A stretch of 64,000 nt of DNA from Dastarcus helophoroides (Eukaryota > Arthropoda > Insecta > Coleoptera > Bothrideridae). Shown here in pieces: positions 44,569 through 54,639 of the stretch (within the stretch, counting starts at the first letter, position 1; every line of letters starts with the position of its first letter). The notes under the pieces were generated by a model. The model did no database searches, was not told where the DNA came from, and worked only from the letters and a program-made list of their open reading frames with translations. The position numbers and the translations under genes were made by a program. The stretch spans positions 31,293,431 to 31,357,430 of the forward strand of contig CM053326.1 in the NCBI GenBank assembly GCA_028583605.1, given 5' to 3'.

Positions 44569-44773
44569 ATATGGCCAGAATGGAAAAATCGCCGTTGCTA
44601 GCAAACGGTTACAATCATCCACCTCACCTTAGTCATATGCAATTTATGCAACTGCCCCACCCTGCAGCGGCGCATTCCGCTCTGCTATCCCCCGCCATGC
44701 CACACAACTTATCCCGGCATGACGGATCGGTCATCAAGAATCAAGGAATGCCTACCATGGAAGCCATCGCGCG
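44569..44773 (+). CDS. dac: dachshund internal exon (His/Pro-rich linker)
   Basis: This exon encodes 67 complete residues plus a split codon at each end. The protein begins (D)MARMEKSPLLANGYN and continues through a His/Pro/Ala-rich linker (PPHLSHM, LPHPAAAHS) to GMPTMEAIA(R). The linker has low sequence complexity and no catalytic motif, as expected for the region between the two conserved Dachshund domains. The acceptor is TGTTTCAG, ending at 44568 after a long T-rich tract. The donor is GTAAGT at 44774. The exon supplies two bases that complete Asp with the exon ending at 7556, and leaves CG to be completed as Arg by the exon starting at 51546. This exon and the 134-nt exon before it total 339 nt, so skipping both would keep frame. 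Confidence 0.9.
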
Positions 44774-45859
44774 GTAAGTCACCCTACTCATTAAATAATC
44801 CCTTTGATATATTTTGTAACTTAACTTACGACTTTAGTGATATGATTTTTTTTCTTGCTTGGCTCTCCTTAGACCATAGTAACTAGTTGAGAAATCATAG
44901 TGATGAGATAAGACTTAAGTTAGTAAATTCAGGCTCTTGTTGGCCTTGGACTCAGATGTCTAAATTCGCCAAAGTTATTCTGCTGCCTAATTGTCCTACA
45001 TAGAGTCTAGAGCTCGTGAAGGATGGGACATCAATCAGTGCAGTTAAAACTCCTACCCAATGGAAATGAGAGACCGCATAAAGCATGCAATATAAATAGC
45101 CCAGTAAATTAATATTTGTATTCAATTTATTTGTATGTCGAACATTGAGACAAATGCGAGGTGAATAAGCTAGACAGTCTACCTGGAGAATTAATCACGG
45201 CGCTTCTTCGTGACGTGTACACGCATCCAACGGCCTGGATTTGCATTTTAATTACAGCCGAGCGTTGAAATGATAATGATGACTTGAACAACCGTGTAAA
45301 CAAGTAGATGAGTACAGAGCGCTATGAGACCTGAAGAAGGATTAAGACACGAACCTACCTACTCTAATAATAAATTTACCAATTCTAATTACGAGCATTT
45401 GAATTAATTATGGCCTTTTTGCCGGGCATTTGATTTTACACCGAGCTACTGGAATAAAACGAATACGTGATTTTGTATAAACTGATGTGCTTTATTTAGT
45501 CTGCAAATATTATCAATACTTTAAGATGTTAAGGTTGTTGAAGGCCACGGTAATGTACATTGTTATTGTTAAGTGGTTTTGACTTTGTAAGGTTGGGTAG
45601 GGACTTGCTCGCTTCTGACTTCTGTAGTCAAAGGAAAATTTGGAGGAGTTTTCAGTCATAATATCATTAGTTTTAAGTACGTATTTGAAAGGTTTAGAAA
45701 ATTGAAAAAAAAATGGTTATTCAACCTTTTAAAAGAGAGGCAAATTAACCCATAATTCCGCCCCAGTGATTTTGAACAAATGGTTTATGATTTCGCAGTT
45801 CAACAGACCTTTATCACTAAAGACCGGATGTTATTGACAATTGTAATTTTTGCCATTTT
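44774..45859. other. non-repetitive intron after the 205-nt exon
   Basis: Complex sequence with no recognisable exon or transposon. 45170-45310 is GC-balanced (CACGGCGCTTCTTCGTGACG). Confidence 0.45.
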
Positions 45860-48800
45860 TAATGTTATTGCAATTTTTGTGCAATTTAAGTCAAAAGTGC
45901 AATTATCTGTGATTTTTCTAAAATTTCCCATATAGTAGTTTTTGTCTATTTTAAATTTTTTTTAAATATTTTGACTTTTTGCAAAATTTCAGCTATTTTT
46001 AAATGTTCCACTGTTTTTAATAATTCGAAATATTTTTAAAAATTTGACTTAAAAAACTCATGTTTTTTTGAAAATTTTGACTTTTACAAAAATAGTTTTT
46101 GGCTTTATTGAAAATTTTGAATATTTTACAGAAATTAACTTTATTTTCAGAATTTCAACTGTTTTCTGAAAATGGCAAGTTGTAGTAGTAGTAGTTTATT
46201 TTAAATGTATAAAATACATATTAATTACAAATGATTCATAAAGTTCAACTTTTTCATAATTTTCATCTCTTTAAAAGATATCTTTTCAAAACTTTTACTC
46301 TTAAAAAAATCGATTTTTTTTAATTTTCGACTTTCTTCAAATCTTGAATATTTTTATTTTTCCCCTCTTAAAAATTTTTATTTTTTTCAAAATTTTCGAT
46401 TTCTTAAAAATGTTACCCCTTTTTCTCGAAATTCTGACTTCAAATATTTTAATCCCTTTTAAATTATTCCATTTTCTTTAAATTTCCACATTTTATTTTT
46501 TTTTTAATTTCAATTTGTTTTAAAATTACAACTTTTTTAAGAATTCCATTTTTTAAAGTTTTGAGTGTTTTTCAAAAATTTCATCTTTTCTTTCTTGAAA
46601 ATTTTGACCTTTTGAAAATTTACATTTTCTTTGAAAATTTTGACGTTTTGAAATTTCTAGTTTTTTAAACTCACACTTTTTTAAATTGCACCTTTTTCTC
46701 CAGATTTTGATTTATTTTGAATATTTAGATTTTTCAAAATAACGACTTTTCGAAGATTTTTACTAATTTAGACTGTTTTAATCAAAAATATCAATGTCTT
46801 GGAAATTTTACTTTTCCTTATTTTCCTTTTCCGAAATCCTGGAGTTTGTGAAAATTTTGTATCTTAGAAGTATTCGACTCTTTGAAAATTTTGATTTGTT
46901 TCGCAAAATTTGTTTCTCAAAATTTTTTTTCTTTCGGAATTTTCAACTTTTATTAGATTTTACTTCAGCCAAGGCGGAACTAGATGGGGCGCTTGTGTTG
47001 CTCTTGCTCGTGTGGGCAGGTGAAAATATCAGCGAAAAGATTTTTTTCTCAAAAGTTCTTGTTGCTTAGTAAAAAATTTGTAGTTTCATGAACACTTCTT
47101 TTGAAGTTTACCGTTTTAAATTTCAACTTAATCATAATCCGGCTTCTCTTTTCAAATTTAACTTTTTTTTACAATAAATTTCACGTTTTCTCGAAATTGC
47201 ATTTATCTTCATTCGACATTTTTTTAAATTTGCCTTTTTTCGAAATTTCGCAATTTTTTTCAAAAACTGGTTTCTGCGAATTTGCAATTTTCTTAGAATG
47301 TTTACGGGATTAAAGACGAAATTATGGGATTAAAATTTAAATTTCAAATTTAAATCTTCATTTAAAAAGTTTCGACACAAATTTGAAAAATTTCAGTTTT
47401 TGTAGAATTTACCCTTTTTGTAATTTAAAAAAAATTTCGAGGTAATTAAAAGTTGAAATTTTTTAAAAATTTTCAAGTTTTTCTCGAAATGTTATTAAAA
47501 CAGGCATTTAACTTTTTTTGAAAATTTCTTCGGACTGAAAATTTTAATACTTTTCAAAATTTCTACTTTTATAAAGTTCTAACTTTTTTGAAGAATTCGA
47601 CTTTATTGAAGAATTCGACTTTGTTGAAGAATTCGACTTTGTTGAAGAATTCGACTTTGTTGAAGAATTCGACTCTATTGGAAAATTTGCAATTTTTTGA
47701 AAATATTTCACTTGTTAAAATTGTAAATTATTTTTCCAAAGTTTGGCTCTTTAAACAATTTTGAGTTATTTAAAAATGTGTAGTTCTTTTTTTATTGAAA
47801 ATTTTACCTTTTTGTTTGAACCTTGGAAAATAAACTTTTTTCATCTTTTTCTCATAACCCCACTTTTTGCAAAATTTGGACTTTTTCTCGAAATTTCGAC
47901 TTTTTTAAAAAACCTACCGATTTTAAGAATGCTCGCAATTTTTTCAAAATTTTGACGAATTTTTCTTAAAATGTTAGTTAAAATTATCACTCCTATAAAA
48001 TTTCGACTTTTTCGTGAAGTTTTTTAGCTTTTTTGGAAATTTCAGGTTTTTTCAAAATTTTGACTTTTCCTCGAATTTTGACTTTATTGTAACTTTTGAA
48101 ATATTCATCATTTCTTATTTCGAGAGTTTCCCAAAAGCTGATATTTTTTAAATATTTCGAATTTTTCTCACTTTTCTTAAACGTTCTTTCGAATCTTTTT
48201 TCAAAAATTAGACCTTTTCTGAAAATTTCAACTTTGTAGAAGTTTTGATTTTGAAAGGTGCGACTTTTTGAAATATCAAGATCTCAAAATTTCAACGATT
48301 TCTAAAAAATTCTGATTTCTGTGAATTTTCAACTTTTTTTTGATTTTAAATATTTTTAACTTTTAAGAAATTTCAACATTTTCGGTTTTGTTTCAAATTA
48401 TTAATTTTATCAAAATTGTTACTCTTATTTAAAATTTTGAATTAAAAAAAGGAAAAAAAATGGAGTTTAAAAAATGTCGAAATTAGAGTTCAAATCAACA
48501 TTTTCGGACAAATAGTTTGAGTTTATACCCCAAATTAAAAAAAAATAAATTTTTGTTTCGCAAACAAATTGATTTATACAGACAATATTTCAATTAAACT
48601 TGAAATAAAAAAAATATACAGGTTTCCTTTTTTAGGGGGGGGGGGGTTAATTCTTAATATTGAAAGTTTATAAACAAATTCTAAAATTTTGGAAAAAGTT
48701 TTAAATGTCGACTTCTAAAGTTATTAAAACTATTTCAAAAAAGATGAAAGGTTAACAAGATAATCTTACAACCAATTCAAAAAAGAGATTTCCTGACAAA

Positions 48801-49444
48801 TTGTAAATTTTGACACGAAAAATGATAAAATATACATATTTAAAGGCAACAGCCAAAATTTTCTATTTCCTTCTGCAATAAAAATTTTTTTAAAAAAGGG
48901 ATTTCATCTAAACAGTGAGAAATTTTGGGGAGAACACCATTTAAATTCAAAATCAAAATTTCGCTTTTTCGATTTTATTAATAAACGTTTATTAATAAAC
49001 GTTGAAATTGTAGGCAAAATTGCCAAATTAAAAATTTTTGATTTTCAGAAAATATGAAAAACAAAAATTGGATATTTCAAAGAAAAAGTCCAAATTTTGC
49101 TTCTAAATTTAAAATTTTAATTAGACAATAAAAATTTGATGGAAAAGGCATAAATTCGTTGAGAAATTTGTCCGAATTTTAAGGATATTATAAAAATTGG
49201 AATTGAAAATAAATTACAATAAAACACTTGTTGTCATATCGAAACAAGAAAAAAGTTTCTTACGAATTTGTCTACCTTTGAGGACAATGAATGAAATTAA
49301 AAACCTATGTTTCAAGATAAAATGTCAAATTTCATTTTTAGTTTCCAAAGTTAGGTTTTGAAATTCAAATTTAAGTATCAATTTTTATATAAATTTCAAA
49401 ATGTTAAGGGTAAAATACTGTGACAAAAAGTAATTATAAAGTTT
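45860..49444. repeat. TCGAAATTT-type array, T-rich then A-rich
   Basis: T-rich on the + strand to about 48430, then A-rich. It contains a TAG/GTA run near 46184, an 18-bp minisatellite (47590-47679), and a run of twelve G at 48635-48646. Open frames of 64-91 codons in it are Phe/Leu/Ser-rich translations of the array. Confidence 0.72.
47590..47679. repeat. 18-bp minisatellite, five copies
   Basis: The unit GAAGAATTCGACTTTGTT is repeated five times with changes only in the last unit and in one base of the first. It arises from array vocabulary, showing recent tandem growth. Confidence 0.92.
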
Positions 49445-49771
49445 TGTTGGGAATTTTCTAGAAAATTTGATAAGGGAAAGCGGCTGCGATAATAAGTCAA
49501 ACGGCATGTAAGCGCTCCAGAGATTTGGGCAAACGATAAGGCTTATCTGCTGGATTTTTCTAGAACCGGAAGCGGGATCTATATATAGGGGGTCCGGTCG
49601 GCTTTCCCTCGGTTAAATACTCAGTTAGTTAGTCAAACTAGTTAGAAGTCAATAAATAAGTTAGTTAATTAAACAGTTTTAGTGAATTGCAATCGTCTTG
49701 TTCCGAGTTCAGTTTAGAAATAAAGTGGTTATAATTCACGTGTTAATCATTCGAACTGATAACACGCAACA
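49445..49771 (+). mobile_element. solo LTR-like element, 327 bp
   Basis: Ends TGTTG...CAACA (5-bp inverted ends) with TATATATAGGGGG near 49580 as a possible TATA box and AATAAAG near 49720 as a possible polyadenylation signal. The sequence is clearly more GC-rich than the array around it. A target-site duplication is not evident, so the boundaries are approximate. Confidence 0.55.
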
Positions 49772-49812
49772 ATACCAAATTTGAAGGTCGAATCGAAGTT
49801 ATAAATGAAATG

Positions 49813-49895
49813 TTTTAAGTTCAGTCCATTTACAAAGGGCAACCCTATTTCGCCTTTAGAGCACTGCGAGTAGGATGCGAAGATAAACATAGAAC
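49813..49895 (-). mobile_element. Jockey LINE 3' tail fragment
   Basis: TTCAGTCCATTTACAAAGGG, then GAGCACTGCGAGTAGGATGC corresponds to 23030-23090 (GTTTAATCCACTCGCAAAGG..., AGCACTGCGAGCAGAATGCG). Confidence 0.75.
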
Positions 49896-50240
49896 CGTCA
49901 AATTGTCAAAGAAAAGGCAAATTGTCAAAACTCACATTTTGTAGCAAAATTGAAATTCTAACATGAAATACTTAAATTTAAAGTCTCTAAAAAAATATGT
50001 TTCTTAAAAAGTTAAATTTACACTTTTAAATCCAAAATTTTGATTCTAACATTAAGATTTGGTAAAAAATTTAAACAATGACAATATTTTGTTTAAAAAT
50101 TTTAAATTTGATTTCAAGCAAAAATATAATTTTTGTAAAAAATTACTAATTTTACGAAGTTTTCGAAATTTCAAAGAATATAAATTTCACTAAGAAAAAT
50201 TGAAATTGAGTACGAAATGTCGATTACAAAAAAGTAGGTA
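49896..50240. repeat. A-rich array remnant
   Basis: Same vocabulary as the main arrays; ends near 50240. Confidence 0.6.
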
Positions 50241-51545
50241 ATCTTATAAGGGTTTATTTTTTGGTATATGTAGAGTAGAAATCGCCACGGTTAGCATTGC
50301 AGACATAAACAAATCGGGATTAAGATCGTAATTTACCGGCAGTAATCCGAGCTATAAGTTTTTGGAATGTTATATCTGCGCTGTGTAACCAAAATGAAAC
50401 GTCAGACTGCCACCACTACTCTATTTTTAGCATACTCTGTACACATGGATACAATAATCCAAATCGCAAAGCCGCTTTGGAGCAGATTTTTTGAGCCGAC
50501 CAACAGCACTCTAGTTATGCGACACGTATTCGCACAAAACAATTGCTTTGTGGATCTCCACGCCAGGATCCAGGATCTCCGTGACAAGACTCGATTAGTA
50601 AAGCTGCTATATTGCCATTACTTTAAGATATTTCCCTAACATAATGAATGAAGCATCGTTATTTCGTGTATGTAAATTCAAAATTGCGATCACGCAAAAA
50701 CGCTTATCTTTAATATTTTATAATTTAATTCATAATATTATCCTTAATAATATATTGTTTTTTTCTTAACAAAATCTAATATCCCTTTGCAAACATTCTT
50801 TTGACTAATGTATACCTTACGGGTTGAAGATCAGTAAGTTTGCCATTGAATACCTTGGTTTCAGCACTAGCATGAATCTTTTAATTTTGCAAGCGTTTGG
50901 AATAATACTATTAATAAAATTTAACATTTGAAGAGAATCTATAGAAAATTTAGTGCCCTTAAAAATACTGTTCTTTTTTATTAATGCGGATATGGTCGTT
51001 ATATTTATTCCACAAATTTCAGAAGTAGGAAGGCTTCTGAAAGCTAGACGTATAATCCCTTGTTTGTTTGTTAAATATTACATCAACTAAACTACTTCTA
51101 AGTAGAAGCTAAGATTTTGGTCGTTTCATAATCTTAGAGCATAAATCCTCTTGAAGTGCAACTAAGACACGAAGGGGTTTCGAGATTACGTTAGAGCAGT
51201 GCCCATACGTCTTTGTTTCAATGGACTTAAACTTTCATTTTAAAGTTTAGCAAACTCATTTCCTCGCGTGGGTTTCAAGTAATGTGTTTCTTTTAGCGCG
51301 TAATTGCATTAACAATTAAGTTGTAAGCGAATAAAAGAAAAAGCTTAAGGTTAAGCAGCATTAGACACACGGGTCAGGGGCCTCCGTTGTAAGTTTTCTT
51401 GTCTACTTCTTCCTATTACGTTAGTGTCCTCTTTATTTCAACTGTTGTACTTAAGTGTAATTTAGCTTGATACCAATTTGTATTGATGCTGCATAATTGA
51501 AAATACCAAATAAGGTTCTTAATTTAATAGCTTATTTTCTTTAAG
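50241..51545. other. non-repetitive intron before the 60-nt exon
   Basis: A 90-codon open frame at 50367-50639 (starting MLYLRCVTKMKRQTA) has a GC content above its flanks but no recognisable domain and an open antisense frame; I do not call it a gene. The rest is plain intron with a polypyrimidine stretch before 51546. Confidence 0.45.
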
Positions 51546-51605
51546 GTCCGGAATATGGGAAAACTGCAGGGCAGCTTACGAAGACATAGTAAAACATCTA
51601 GAAAG
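51546..51605 (+). CDS. dac: dachshund 60-nt microexon
   Basis: This 60-nt exon reads (R)SGIWENCRAAYEDIVKH followed by LE and a split Arg codon. The acceptor is TTCTTTAAG ending at 51545, and the donor is GTGAGT at 51606. It enters and leaves in the same phase (two bases of a codon on each side), so it is a symmetric exon that could be skipped without a frameshift. The amphipathic segment with Trp and acidic/basic pairs looks like the start of a helix leading toward the C-terminal region. The call rests on phase continuity with the exon ending at 44773, on splice-site quality, and on a recollection of insect Dac proteins; I am less sure of it than of the other two exons. The next exon is beyond the window, more than 12 kb away. 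Confidence 0.82.
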
Positions 51606-52289
51606 GTGAGTGGTTTCATTAATTCTACTTATACATCGCCGAGAAAATTAAACGTGCAGAAAGCTAATTGCAATCTGAACTACGTTCATTAGATGATGAA
51701 AAGTCGACATTAGGTCAAATTTACTTAGAAGAAATCTCGTCTACATAGGTTAGGTTCAAAGACGGCAACTACCATTTCAGAGAAAGAAAAAAGTCACTAT
51801 ATCCAAGCATCTGAAATTATTCTTATAGTCCAAAAGAATCGTGAAGTTCTCAAAACAAGCAAACTTTTCAAGCCTTTTAAATCCATATTTTTATTAATTC
51901 CCATCGAATAAAAAACGTTTTTTTTTCCGAAGAATTTGATGCAAATCAATTTGTACTATTTTATTTAGATGCATTATTAAGATGTATTAATTACGCGCAA
52001 CACGGTAATTACGGCAAATCAGTCGTTGATATGCATTGCAACACCACAATCATCTGAGATGTTGGAGTCGAACCATTTAATACATTTTAGGACGAACTCG
52101 TAAACTGTGATAGTTAATGTGAATGTTTTTTTTGTGATGCTAAAATTATTACAATCGCCAGTTCCGTAAATGTTACGATCGAGTGTATAAGTGTCTACTT
52201 AATTTGAAAACAGACAAATCATTTATTTTTCAATGAAAATTTTTAATGAAAATTTGGACAAGATTTCGCCTTTTTCTTCTTGTTCTTTT
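51606..52289. other. start of downstream dac intron, no gene seen
   Basis: Begins at the GTGAGT donor. Ordinary AT-rich intron sequence. Confidence 0.6.
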
Positions 52290-53345
52290 ATTTAGAGCTA
52301 AATCTGTTTTTTTTTCACGAATTTCATGGTGTTTCTGTTGATGTAGATACTCAGCTTTCTATCCATCTTTTTTTTGGACTTCCTGGATCTCTCTTTCGTA
52401 CTGTTTTCCGTCACGTCTATTCTAATTAATCTATCTTCATCTGCTCTTTGAACGTGTACATTTCAATCTTTTCGCCTTGTTCTGATATATTTCATTATGT
52501 CTATTATGTTGCATTGATCCCTTATTACTGTGTTTCTAATACAATCATTTCTTGTTTTTTCTACTATAGCTCATAAGGTATTTATTTCGGTTGTTCGTAG
52601 CAGTTGTTTTATTCTGTTTATATTAGCTCGTGTCTCTGCTGCATAAGTCATTGTTGGTCTGACTATCGTTTTATAGATCTTCACTTTGCTTTCCATTTTG
52701 AGGTATTTGTTCTTCCATGTTACATCCCTTAGGTATCCAGACATTCAGGTTTCTCTCAAAGCTTGGTGTCTTACTTCTTTATAGTTGTCCCTTGTGCTCG
52801 ATATTTCTGTACCCAGGTATGTTATGCTCATTACTTGTTCCACTATTTTTTCATCTGCTACTATTTTGCATCTTACTGGATCTTTTGACACTGCTAATGA
52901 CATAGTTTTTTCAGTGGAGAATTGACATATTGCAGGTCTTTGCAGTTGCGTTGAATCTGTGTATAAGCCTTTGTAAGTTATCCTCGGGATCTGCGATTAA
53001 TACCGCGTCGTCTACATAACATAAAATCTTTAAATTCTTCTTACACATTCTATATCCCTCCATAGTTTGAACACTATCAATTAGTTTGTCCATTATCAAA
53101 TTAAAGATCATTGGGCTAAGTGAATCCTCTTGTCGGATTCCACTCTTCGTTCGTACTTTCTTGGTCTGATCTCTTCCTGCTTGCACTTTGGTTATCGTGT
53201 TTGTTTATAGGTCCTGGATTATTTGGATCAACTCTTTTTCTTGGAGTATTGTGATCACGTCTTTTAGTTTTATTCGATCAAAGATTTCAATATATTAATT
53301 AAAAACTAGTTTAATGTGGTCAATTGTCGGCTCACTATGGCAATA
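52290..53345 (-). mobile_element. RTE-like LINE, 5'-truncated
   Basis: On the minus strand: DRIKLKDVITILQEKELIQI (53275-53220), SGIRQEDSLSPMIFNLIMDK (about 53145), then the catalytic box ILCYVDDAVLIADPEDNLQR (about 53035), where YVDD is intact, and the C-terminal region with SRKSKK near 52390-52360. Same domain order as the LINEs at 505-2560 and 5720-7200, but more diverged. Stops outside the 52911-53186 frame make it inactive. Confidence 0.82.
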
Positions 53346-54639
53346 TTGATATGGATACGGAACTCTAACTGCGCCAGCCCATCTCGCTCTTGGTTGATTT
53401 TTTTTTTTACTTTTCTTGATTGATTCTGGATATTTAAATTGATTTTGTATATTTATTAAAGACGTTACACTTCACTACAGACAATTGACTCTTTGAAGTC
53501 GAAATCTGTAATAGTTCAGGAGGTAGCAACGGCAAGTTATTCTATTGAATGAAGATGTGGCGGCTTTCCAGCTCAGTAGTCAAATAACATTTTACCTTTG
53601 CATACTTAATAATGTGCACCATATCGGATTAACAAGTAATAAATGCTACATTAAAGACGTCTCGATTGCATATTAAGACTCAATACATTTTTGTTTTATT
53701 GGCAGCTAGTGGTCATAAACTTATGGCCATACAGCAAAAGCTTACTTTATGTTTTAATGCTTGCCTTATTAGAATAATAAAACGCTGGCGTTACATCTTT
53801 ATTTCATGAATACATTAACGATATGGCAAAGGAGTCCTATTATAATTGCGATTCTATAAATTATTAAAGCAGCGTGTTAAGGCTCGTTAGATTTTTCCAC
53901 AGGTAATTATTAAAACACTCCTACTCACAAACGAACATCAACCAACGGAGACGCCGTTTTGTGCCAATTAGCAAATACCTTCGTAAATGAATTATGTTAA
54001 ATATAATTTCGCAAAACATCATTATATTGGTTAAAATTACCATCGATTCCCAATAAATCAACAGATGGGGAAAAAACGTAAGTAGGTCTTAAAAGCATTG
54101 TTCCATCGCCTAGTTACCCCCATCGGATGCAAAGCCCTTGAAACACCCGCATTAGCAATGGTAAAAATGCAAGATCACGGAGCACTACGCTGATTTGTTG
54201 TGACACCCGATTATTCAGGATGTCACAGTGAGCTGTGGCGGCGGCAGCGATTGCAGCTCTCACAAATCATTACACGCGTCAACGGTAAGCCGGGATCTAG
54301 TGATCCGCGACCCCGGAAAGCCAACTAATCGTCTGACAGTTGACAAATGCCGCTTTACCTATTTCGAACGTATTTTGTTCATTTAAATTTGAAGCTTATT
54401 AATTGCCAATTCGCCGGCGATTCAAATTAACAGATTTATTTCGGTTTACATAAATCATTTGGACAAATTAAATCTCTCGGTTCCACCACGGTTTTGCTAC
54501 GCGTCGCTTTATTCCAGACGTGCAACGCATTCGATGACCATTCTTTTCAAAATTTAAATGACAACAAATGCGAGTTATTTGACTACTTTGTTCAATGTAA
54601 CACGAGGAATCATATTATTAACTCATAAAGATCTAACAC
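53346..54639. other. non-repetitive intron, strongest GC-balanced island
   Basis: 53880-54560 is the most GC-balanced non-repeat stretch downstream of the exons (it includes GTGAGCTGTGGCGGCGGCAG and CGGGATCTAGTGATCCGCGA). No exon was recognised. It is a good candidate for a dac enhancer, though only sequence composition and position support this. Confidence 0.45.

Larger units (their letters stand above)
44774..51545 (+). other. dac: dac intron, 6,772 bp
   Basis: This intron runs from GTAAGT to TTTAAG between the 205-nt and 60-nt dac exons. Its middle third or more (about 45.86-49.44 kb) is a TCGAAATTT-type array. An LTR at 49445-49771 and a short Jockey tail follow it. Confidence 0.85.

Noticed and set aside
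45860..48430. Phe/Leu/Ser-rich open frames of 64-91 codons as membrane proteins
   Set aside because: They are translations of T-rich array sequence with no codon structure.
48635..48646. Run of twelve G as a G-quadruplex or functional element
   Set aside because: A single homopolymer without neighbouring G-runs; most likely replication slippage or sequencing uncertainty.
50367..50639. 90-codon open frame with an open antisense frame
   Set aside because: Looks complex, but no domain is recognisable and it does not fit the phase of the dac exons. Kept as possible non-coding island.
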